Shown: one piece after another, positions 21,558 through 27,649 of the stretch
Position numbering within the stretch: position 1 is the first letter of the stretch
How the letters are laid out: every line of letters starts with the position of its first letter
Virus record (IMG/VR): IMGVR_UViG_3300030101_001012
Location: 1 to 28,915 of that record
Strand: one strand, 5' to 3'
DNA from: a virus
Length of the DNA stretch: 28,915 bases
Program-made: the position numbers and the translations under genes
The notes under the pieces: model-generated
The model's input: the letters and a program-made list of their open reading frames with translations, nothing else
What the model was told of the DNA's origin: nothing
Databases searched by the model: none

Positions 21558-23143
21558 TATTCCTCAATTTGTTCTGTTGATTCGTCACTTACTTCCTCAA
21601 CGTTTTGGCTAGGATTTTTTAACGTTGTTGGTTTACGTACACCACGCTCGTCAACCCATCCTTGTCGTACATCATTATTCATTTGTGGTAAGTTCATCAT
21701 CTTACGTAGTGCAGCCTCGTCCTCAATGTTAGGCGTTACACCTCCTGAACGTACTGCCGTACCATATACCTCAAGCAATCGTTGTACTTCCTCAAGTGAC
21801 ATTGCACCTTGTGGCAATGCTTCCTCTGCATCTTCGGCAACATAGCCAAGTTCTTTTTGTACTTCCTCAACCGGTACAGCCAGGTCAATCTTTTGTTGGC
21901 TAACATAATCAAGTGCTGTAAACATTGGCTTATTTTCAAATATAATTGGGTACTGTTCTGCAAGTTCGTAATATTCTGTGCCTTCTAAGGTGTGTAAATA
22001 GGTGTGCAATATTTTTTCCTGCAACGGTTCTATCTCATATTGCATCACACGCCTATGATGGTTTTCAATTTCGCGCACGTTGCCTAGTTTACCGGCTTCT
22101 TCAACTCCCATTAGTGACGGATGCCATCCTGCAGCCATAATGATGTTTCGTTCACAGGTACGGCCTAAGTCTTTAAACGCGCCGTCAGTTGGCAAATTGT
22201 ACTGCACTAGAGATAACTTACCATCGCCGCCAGAGATATTGACCGGAGTACTCGGCCCAAAAGCTGACTCTCCTTTTAACTGCTCACGGATTCTGTCGCG
22301 TATTTCTGTCGCCGTATCATCGTCCGGTGTAAAGGGCATTTCCACATTTAGTATGCCGCTTAGATGAATAGAATTTTGGAGATGTACATAGTTAAACCTC
22401 GGCAAAAGTGATTCTAAGATTGAATCATAATATGCGCCAGTCCAGTTCGCCCGACCGTACAGTTGTTTACCTGGCTCGTAATCCTCAATACGATGCACAC
22501 AAACCTTTTTAAACACTCGGTCTTGTTCATCTAAAAAATCCTCATAGCCATAACCTGATAACGGTAGCCTATAAGGTCTGTATTCGTTGCGTGAATAGTG
22601 TGCCCAATTTTTACTTATCCATACACCGGTCGGCTCTAGGTATTCATCAACGTCTGAGCCGAAACGTACTTGCGACGCATCTAGGTGCATTGCAAAGCTG
22701 CGCTCTTTTATTGGTGTGCTGCCGGCATACTCAATGTATCGTACTTCTTTTATAAAGCCTTCGCCGTGCAGTTGTACGTCTAGGGCAACACGGTAGATAA
22801 GTTGTCGTAAGTCGTAATGTGTTTTAGGACTTGTAAACTTATCAATCTTCTTTTGTAGGCTCTCGTTCTCCGTCTTCAGGTCTGACGCTACCAGGTTGCT
22901 CTTTTGCGTCAACACTGCTCTTAGCGTTTTGCTGTTCTGGTATGCTTCCGCTATTCTCTGCGGAAACAGGCCGGCGTTTCCGTCCTCTCCCCACTTGACC
23001 CACTTCGTTCCCCTGTAACCTACTACCTCCGACCCCATCGTCGGCTTTTCGTGACTTGCGTCTAGCAGGTTTAGTATCTGAAAGGCACTCAAAGAACTTA
23101 GGGTATTTTTTGCAGGTTTTTTCATTATAGGGATTTGAACCAT
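21557..23143 (-). CDS. Portal protein
   Basis: The portal dodecamer is the DNA channel and head vertex for packaging. The 528-residue protein has a portal-like core: TKWVKWGEDGNAGLFPQRIA then EAYQNSKTLRAVLTQKSNLV at about residues 46-86, a beta part around GEGFIKEVRYIEYAG, and a late helical clip region including GREIENHHRRVMQYEIEPLQ-like sequence (VREIENHHRRVMQYEIEPLQ). The C-terminus is acidic and disordered (EEVSDESTEQIEE). I place the start at 23143; MKK at 23125 is possible. Its first ~100 codons overlap the small gene 22842-23231 in another frame. Portal downstream of the capsid gene is an unusual order. Confidence 0.85.
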   Translation of the reverse strand: MVQIPIMKKPAKNTLSSLSAFQILNLLDASHEKPTMGSEVVGYRGTKWVKWGEDGNAGLFPQRIAEAYQNSKTLRAVLTQKSNLVASDLKTENESLQKKIDKFTSPKTHYDLRQLIYRVALDVQLHGEGFIKEVRYIEYAGSTPIKERSFAMHLDASQVRFGSDVDEYLEPTGVWISKNWAHYSRNEYRPYRLPLSGYGYEDFLDEQDRVFKKVCVHRIEDYEPGKQLYGRANWTGAYYDSILESLLPRFNYVHLQNSIHLSGILNVEMPFTPDDDTATEIRDRIREQLKGESAFGPSTPVNISGGDGKLSLVQYNLPTDGAFKDLGRTCERNIIMAAGWHPSLMGVEEAGKLGNVREIENHHRRVMQYEIEPLQEKILHTYLHTLEGTEYYELAEQYPIIFENKPMFTALDYVSQQKIDLAVPVEEVQKELGYVAEDAEEALPQGAMSLEEVQRLLEVYGTAVRSGGVTPNIEDEAALRKMMNLPQMNNDVRQGWVDERGVRKPTTLKNPSQNVEEVSDESTEQIEE

Positions 23144-23231
23144 CTAAAGGAAATACAAGGGTAAGCCCACCCCCAACGAAGGAGATGGACTTGCCTATGT
23201 ATTGTGGTTTTACCTTGCAGTTGCAAGACAT
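22842..23231 (-). CDS. Small protein overlapping the portal in another frame (129 aa)
   Basis: The first ~30 residues lie outside the portal gene and look like a real small protein (MSCNCKVKPQYIGKSISFVG, then NPYNEKTCKKYPKFFECLSD, with several Cys). The remaining ~100 residues overlap portal codons in a different frame and are disordered, rich in Arg, Gly, Glu and Ser (KADDGVGGSRLQGNEVGQVG), as expected when one frame is constrained by another. Its start is two bases beyond the stop of the tail tube candidate. Either the whole is translated, or only the first part matters. I do not know its function. Confidence 0.5.
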   Translation of the reverse strand: MSCNCKVKPQYIGKSISFVGGGLTLVFPLDGSNPYNEKTCKKYPKFFECLSDTKPARRKSRKADDGVGGSRLQGNEVGQVGRGRKRRPVSAENSGSIPEQQNAKSSVDAKEQPGSVRPEDGEREPTKED

Positions 23232-23232
23232 A

Positions 23233-23826
23233 TTAAGAGCCAGGTGTTAATAATTCTGCAATAATCAGGTCGTGGTCTGTTATTGGAGAGCCTGTTGCGC
23301 CTGTGGTCTGAATTAAAACAAATGGAGGTTGCTCTTGCATTCCCATTATGTTTAACTCAAAAGTGTTGGCATCTGTTCTCACAGAACCTGAACCACCATT
23401 CAATGAATTAAATTCAAGTGTTCCCAATTCGCTTTGGTCAGCACCTAATACTCTCAACTCATTGTCAGTACCAAATTCTTGAACAACTGCAACTAATTCA
23501 CAAGTGTCTCTTATCGCTTCTAATGCGTAAAGTTGTGCAGATGTAGGTGCAGGAACATTCATAAAGATGTTAACGGTTGTAACGTCTACTCCGTTATCCT
23601 GACGCTCAGTATTAGACTCGTAGCGAGCCTCGCCTTTTTTGAATGTAAACTCTACAAATCCGTTACCTACTCCTGTTGCCGCAAATACAATGTCATCAAC
23701 TGCGTGATTAGAAGCAGCAACGTCAAAAGAAACTGATGAAATTAAAGACAAATCGCAAAGTAAAAGGCGTTTAATACCGCCTGCAACTCTGTTACATTTT
23801 TCTACTGTTAAACTACTTAAAGCCAT
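23233..23826 (-). CDS. Putative major tail tube protein
   Basis: The 197-residue protein begins MALSSLTVEKCNRVAGGIKR, then beta strands typical of a tail tube fold: FVEFTFKKGEARYESNTERQ, VDVTTVNIFMNVPAPTSAQL, CELVAVVQEFGTDNELRVLG and FELNIMGMQEQPPFVLIQTT. The 'GGIKRLxLxDL' start and the 'TENTERQDNG' type strand are things I associate with tail tube proteins of Bacteroidota siphophages. It sits right after the major capsid gene (28-base gap), where tube or head decoration genes are expected. A capsid-associated role is the alternative. Confidence 0.6.
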   Translation of the reverse strand: MALSSLTVEKCNRVAGGIKRLLLCDLSLISSVSFDVAASNHAVDDIVFAATGVGNGFVEFTFKKGEARYESNTERQDNGVDVTTVNIFMNVPAPTSAQLYALEAIRDTCELVAVVQEFGTDNELRVLGADQSELGTLEFNSLNGGSGSVRTDANTFELNIMGMQEQPPFVLIQTTGATGSPITDHDLIIAELLTPGS

Positions 23827-23854
23827 ATTTTCTATTTATTTATAGGGTTAAAAA

Positions 23855-25045
23855 TTAGCTTAGAAGTGTGATGCTCTTACCGTCAGAGATATTTACATCG
23901 AAACAAAAATCTAATCTATATCGAATTGTACGTGATGCGTTAACAGCCGCCTGGTCTGCAATCAATACACTGTTCAAGTCACTCAATAATGGTGTGGCAA
24001 AGTGTAGATTCGCAACACGTGATACAACAATTGCATTGTGTCGCATTTCAGGGATTTCGTATACATCATATCCTAAGTAACGCAAAGCGTACTCGCTGCT
24101 GTAAACGTTTGGCGAATAAGCATCTTGTGCTTGTGCCATTTTGTAAGCTGCTGCAATGCGTGATGATACATAAATAGCAGTGTCAGGTGCTAGACGGATG
24201 CTGTCTGGCATTTGCTCGTAACACGCTTCAAGTGCTGCAACAACGTTACTTTTATTAATAACTGTTACTGTTCCGCCTGACCAAGTGCTAGCAAAACCTG
24301 ATGTATCTAGTTCAATTTCAAATTTGTTCGTTGATACTAATGCTTTGATAGTATGCGTTGTATTTGACAATCCTGTCCACGCTGCACTACCTCCTGCGAT
24401 TGTACCGAAAGTAACTTTATCTCCTACTGCGAATCCTGTATTACTTGTTACAGTAATTTCAGCATCGCCTGCTTTAGTGAAATCCGAAATCGTTTGCTTG
24501 AATGTACCTTGTACCCCTACGTCGTTGACGCTAGAATCTGCAAGCATTTTGTCAATCAATCCTGTTACGGCATTTGAACCAGTTTTAGATAAACCTTGTG
24601 ATGCGCCGAACTGCGTGATAGCAGCAGCAGAACCATTCCAAATAGATGCGCCAACAAAGAGAGATGCTTTTTGTGCAAAGTGTGCATTGAATGCGTCCTC
24701 TAGCGTTGCCGGTGCAGCGTAATCGCCTGCTGCGCCTCGTGGCTGCTGTGCAGCTAACCAAAAGCTGTCAAGTGCTTTGTAATCAATTTCAGCGTTTATC
24801 ATATACTTACCTAGATTAAACTTAATTTCATCTAAGCTAGTAGTTGATGAACTGGCAAACTCGCCATTCGCATCTTTGATGTTAACTGCTGTGTCAGCAA
24901 ATACTGCTGTCGCTTTATCATCTACATTAGTGTGCAGAGTGATATATCCGTTTTCAATTGTACGAGCACCTAAAACGGAAGATGCTATAATTACATCGCT
25001 GAAATATCCTGCGTATGTATCCGTCGTTAAACTAATTTGTGCCAT
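23855..25045 (-). CDS. Major capsid protein with inserted beta domain
   Basis: The 396-residue protein follows the head protease and has the layout of a Bacteroidota HK97-fold capsid: an N-terminal arm (MAQISLTTDTYAGYFSDVII), strand LGKYMINAEIDYKALDSFWL, a helix-rich spine (LEDAFNAHFAQKASLFVGAS) and a late A-domain part (IRLAPDTAIYVSSRIAAAYK, then YLGYDVYEIPEMRHNAIVVS). Between about 193 and 262 it carries an extra beta domain, AEITVTSNTGFAVGDKVTFG ... KFEIELDTSGFASTWSGG, resembling the FCCH-like beta domains found in phage structural proteins. The start is coupled to the protease by TAATG. The call is strong from context; the domain insertion is by inspection. Confidence 0.82.
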   Translation of the reverse strand: MAQISLTTDTYAGYFSDVIIASSVLGARTIENGYITLHTNVDDKATAVFADTAVNIKDANGEFASSSTTSLDEIKFNLGKYMINAEIDYKALDSFWLAAQQPRGAAGDYAAPATLEDAFNAHFAQKASLFVGASIWNGSAAAITQFGASQGLSKTGSNAVTGLIDKMLADSSVNDVGVQGTFKQTISDFTKAGDAEITVTSNTGFAVGDKVTFGTIAGGSAAWTGLSNTTHTIKALVSTNKFEIELDTSGFASTWSGGTVTVINKSNVVAALEACYEQMPDSIRLAPDTAIYVSSRIAAAYKMAQAQDAYSPNVYSSEYALRYLGYDVYEIPEMRHNAIVVSRVANLHFATPLLSDLNSVLIADQAAVNASRTIRYRLDFCFDVNISDGKSITLLS

Positions 25046-26532
25046 TATTTCTTAAATTTTAGGGCGTTTTGAATTGCAACTTCTTTCCAATTTAATTCAG
25101 TTGCTTTATTGTCTGGCGTGTGTACTTTCATAGCTGCACGCTCTTCTTTTAATTCTTCCATTTGTGCCTTTAATTCAGCAACAACTTCAGTTAAAGTTTC
25201 AACATCAGATTTTACTGCTGCTTCGGCTTCTGCCTCTACCTCAGATTTATATTCTTTATTTGCTGCTTCTTCTTCCTCTTCGTATACTGCTTCCTCTTCC
25301 TCCTCGTCCATTGCTTCAGGCTCTTCTACTACACGTTCTTCAAGAACGCCCATAGCGATTACCATAGCGTGGTCATCCATAGGAATAACTGCAACTTCTG
25401 GTGCAGTCATGTACTTCTCTTGCCCTTCGCCAAGTTTAACACATACCTCCTCAACTCCTTCTATATTGTCGGCAAGTGCCTTAATAAGATCAAGTTTAGC
25501 AGATACATCTAAACCAAGTGCAAGGTCTTTGATTTCGTCAGACGTTAACGCCTCGACTATTTGACTTTTAGTCTTAAACATTGCTGTGATTTTTGTGATT
25601 AAAGATGAATGTAAACCGCCAACTTGCTCACCACTATAATCTACTCTATCGGCAAAGCCTAACTCTACTGCTTCCTCTGGTGTTAACCAAGTTTCAGCAT
25701 CAAGCATTTCAATTAAGGATTCCTCAGGTTGACCTGTTTTAGTTTTATAACGCTGAACCATTATGTCTCGAACTTTGTCGAGTACGTCAGCAGATTGTCG
25801 TAAATCTTTTGACTCCCCAACAGCGACAGTGTGGGGATTATGCACCATAAGCATCGAGGCTTCTCTCATAATTACACTTTGACAAGCCATCGCAAAAAGT
25901 GATGCAGCACTTGCCGCTAATCCTTCAACGATTGCCGTTGTTGGGCCTTGATGGTTTTTGATTGCATTGTAAAGTGCAAAGCCTTCGAACACATCGCCAC
26001 CAACTGAGTTGATCTTGATTACTAAAGGTGCTGTTGTTCTGTTTTCGATTGCATCAGCAATCTTTCTTGCGGATACGTCCCAAGTACCAACCTCGCCTGA
26101 AAGCACAACTTCGATGCCTTCCGCTTTATTGTTAATCTTGGCAAGTGACGAGTCGCTGATTTTTGCTTTTACTGTGTTTATTACTTCTTTCATACGCTTT
26201 TCGCCTAATGTGCCAACACACGCCCATTTGATTTGAGCAACAACTCCTGCAATGTTAGAAAGGTTAGGACTTGTGTCGTCCTTAAACTGTGCACCGTCCT
26301 CAAAATGTCTTGCACACCACGCCTCTCTTTCTGATACCCATTGCAAAACGCCTTCCGTCTTATCGCCTTCTCTGTATTTCGTAAAATACTCAAAGGCCTC
26401 ATTGCCTCTTATGTTGCCTCCTGCTTTCCAAATCTTAGGATAGTTATCCTTTAAGTCCTTGGCATAAGCAAAGTCAAACCTGTCGTAGTCACTCTGTGTC
26501 AACGCAGGCTTGTCAGGGTTTATTGGCATCAC
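25045..26532 (-). CDS. ClpP-like head maturation protease fused to a scaffold-like domain
   Basis: This 495-residue protein has three parts. Residues 1-~125 contain GNIRGNEAFEYFTKYREGDK and EREAWCARHFEDGAQFKDDT, a helical domain of uncertain family. Residues ~137-300 form a ClpP/S14 protease: INSVGGDVFEGFALYNAIKN, catalytic S208 in GLAASAASLF, H231 in MLMVHNP and D278 in LDAETWLTPEEA. The rest is a very acidic coiled-coil region (EEEEEAVYEEEEEAANKEYK, then LTEVVAELKAQMEELKEERA), typical of a scaffolding domain. It would guide and then cut the prohead. It precedes the capsid gene with TAATG coupling. GATC sites appear here although absent to the left. Confidence 0.87.
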   Translation of the reverse strand: MMPINPDKPALTQSDYDRFDFAYAKDLKDNYPKIWKAGGNIRGNEAFEYFTKYREGDKTEGVLQWVSEREAWCARHFEDGAQFKDDTSPNLSNIAGVVAQIKWACVGTLGEKRMKEVINTVKAKISDSSLAKINNKAEGIEVVLSGEVGTWDVSARKIADAIENRTTAPLVIKINSVGGDVFEGFALYNAIKNHQGPTTAIVEGLAASAASLFAMACQSVIMREASMLMVHNPHTVAVGESKDLRQSADVLDKVRDIMVQRYKTKTGQPEESLIEMLDAETWLTPEEAVELGFADRVDYSGEQVGGLHSSLITKITAMFKTKSQIVEALTSDEIKDLALGLDVSAKLDLIKALADNIEGVEEVCVKLGEGQEKYMTAPEVAVIPMDDHAMVIAMGVLEERVVEEPEAMDEEEEEAVYEEEEEAANKEYKSEVEAEAEAAVKSDVETLTEVVAELKAQMEELKEERAAMKVHTPDNKATELNWKEVAIQNALKFKK

Positions 26533-26567
26533 ACAACGATACGTAAAACCATTGGTATTTTTTCCAA

Positions 26568-26596
26568 TAAAAAAAGCCCCCTATATTTAGGAGGCT
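26568..26596 (-). terminator. Rho-independent terminator, minus-strand direction
   Basis: In the minus direction AGCCTCC (26596-26590), an 8-nt loop and GGGGGCT (26581-26575) form a 7-bp stem with one G-T pair, followed by a run of seven T residues. It lies between the small 57-aa gene and the protease gene, so the tape-measure-side transcript should end here and the head genes need another promoter downstream. I see no consensus promoter in the remaining ~40 bases before the protease start. Confidence 0.7.
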
Positions 26597-26620
26597 ACAA
26601 ACAAAAACACCAAATTGTTT

Positions 26621-26794
26621 TTAATTATGTTCTATTAAACTTTTTAGTCCACGCTTACTCATTAACATATCTTGACAACCAAAAGTTATGTCATACATTT
26701 TTTTGTGTCCTCGAAAATGATTAATAGGTTTACCTTGTACAATTGATTTTAAAATGATTGGAAACCCAAATTTTCTTGTTTTTAAAGTTCTCAT
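26621..26794 (-). CDS. Small basic hypothetical protein, AT-rich (57 aa)
   Basis: The frame encodes 57 residues beginning MRTLKTRKFGFPIILKSIVQ and ending RGLKSLIEHN. It is basic, with a possible helix late in the sequence, and its DNA is notably more AT-rich than neighbouring phage genes. It stands alone between an 81-base AT-rich gap and the terminator at 26.57-26.60 kb. The gap contains a 15-bp inverted repeat ATAACT-CTA-AGTTAT (26818-26832) that could be an operator. The isolated gene, composition and terminator resemble a moron (a cargo gene). Function unknown. Confidence 0.55.
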   Translation of the reverse strand: MRTLKTRKFGFPIILKSIVQGKPINHFRGHKKMYDITFGCQDMLMSKRGLKSLIEHN

Positions 26795-26875
26795 TGTTTG
26801 AATTTAATAATTAGATAATAACTCTAAGTTATACCTTTTGTTGATATATCCAAAACTTTTTCAACATTTTTATAT

Positions 26876-27055
26876 TTAGGTTATTTTCCTAACCCATTCA
26901 GATGACCGTCCAAACTTGTTTGCAGTTTCCTCGTATGCCTTCATTGACTCTCCGTGAATCTGTAAACGTTCACGATAATAAGCCTTGGCAATTTGCTTTA
27001 CATTAATAGGCACAAAAGCACCTGTGTTAATCATCTTTCTAATGTTGTCTGTCAT
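26876..27055 (-). CDS. Small helix-turn-helix-like protein (59 aa)
   Basis: The frame starts MTDNIRKMINTGAFVPINVK, with an ATGA overlap to the end of the tape measure C-terminal gene. Residues ~36-58 (GESMKAYEETANKFGRSSEW, then VRKI) look like a helix-turn-helix: 'YEETANKFGRSSEWVRKI' has the spacing of a small DNA-binding helix pair in which the second helix is the recognition helix. The rest is a charged helix (KQIAKAYYRERLQI). It could be a small transcription regulator of the neighbouring genes. No family match beyond this pattern. Confidence 0.55.
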   Translation of the reverse strand: MTDNIRKMINTGAFVPINVKQIAKAYYRERLQIHGESMKAYEETANKFGRSSEWVRKIT

Positions 27056-27645
27056 CCGATTGTTCTTAGTGATTCAATAACGTCTACACTATTCTCACGT
27101 TCTCGCAGTTGCTCAACAACCAATACAGGCTGTCGTGATTTCATACCAGAGGCAATAATGTCTGCCGCTCTATCTGTTGGCGTTGCTGATTGTATAGGAT
27201 CTAACACACCACCATTAGCAAAAAAAGGCACACCACCACCTGCTACGTTTATTGCTGATGCCATAGATGCAAGTGCAGGGTTAGCCATTACGCCCTTGGT
27301 CATTATAGCCTCGCCACCTTCAGCCTCTCCAAAAAACGCACCGCCTTTGCTAAACATTTGGATGCCACCTTGTGCGTGGCTTGGGCCGTTTAAGATGCCA
27401 CCTTTAGCAAACTTCTGCGATTTGATCATTTTTATTTGTGCTGCACCTTGTGCTGTTGCTATACCTGCCATTATTAAACCTGCAGGCAAAAATGGCTGTG
27501 TGTTAAGTGCAGAAGTAACCGCCTTGGCTGTATTAATTACAGCTTGGGTAATATCAATCTTTTGTTGCTTACGTGCTGCATCTTTTTTAATTTGCTCTTT
27601 TTTCTTTTCAGCTTGTTCTTCGTTTATCACACCTTGTTGCAACAT
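27052..27645 (-). CDS. Tape measure protein, C-terminal part (separated by frameshift)
   Basis: This frame gives 197 residues from the first Met (27645), but the frame is open back to 27663. It has the classic end of a Bacteroidota tape measure: AEKKKEQIKKDAARKQQKID, then ITQAVINTAKAVTSALNTQP, an amphipathic Gly/Ala stretch (GLIMAGIATAQGAAQIKMIK), and the Gly-rich FAKGGILNGPSHAQGGIQMF, ending with GGEAIMTKG. A single-base shift relative to the N-terminal frame separates the two, so the gene is either truly split or carries an error or mutation. The tape measure sets tail length and delivers DNA. Confidence 0.75.
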   Translation of the reverse strand: MLQQGVINEEQAEKKKEQIKKDAARKQQKIDITQAVINTAKAVTSALNTQPFLPAGLIMAGIATAQGAAQIKMIKSQKFAKGGILNGPSHAQGGIQMFSKGGAFFGEAEGGEAIMTKGVMANPALASMASAINVAGGGVPFFANGGVLDPIQSATPTDRAADIIASGMKSRQPVLVVEQLRERENSVDVIESLRTIG

Positions 27646-27649
27646 CTGG

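Noticed and set aside
21736-21963. Minus-strand 75-aa frame inside the portal gene
   Set aside because: It has Gln/Leu/Arg-rich shadow composition and no start support, unlike the overlapping gene at 22842-23231, which has a portion outside the portal.
25109-25564. Plus-strand Ser/Ala-rich open frame opposite the protease scaffold tail
   Set aside because: It is the antisense of Glu/Ala-rich coiled coil codons, which produces a stop-free Ser-rich frame.
26539-26570. ATTGG...CCAAT hairpin just before the protease gene
   Set aside because: The stem is only five base pairs with a T/A-rich loop, and is easily explained by chance next to the T-run of the terminator.
26818-26832. 15-bp inverted repeat ATAACT-CTA-AGTTAT as a definite operator
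   Set aside because: Short palindromes are common in AT-rich DNA. Mentioned only as a possibility with the moron-like island.
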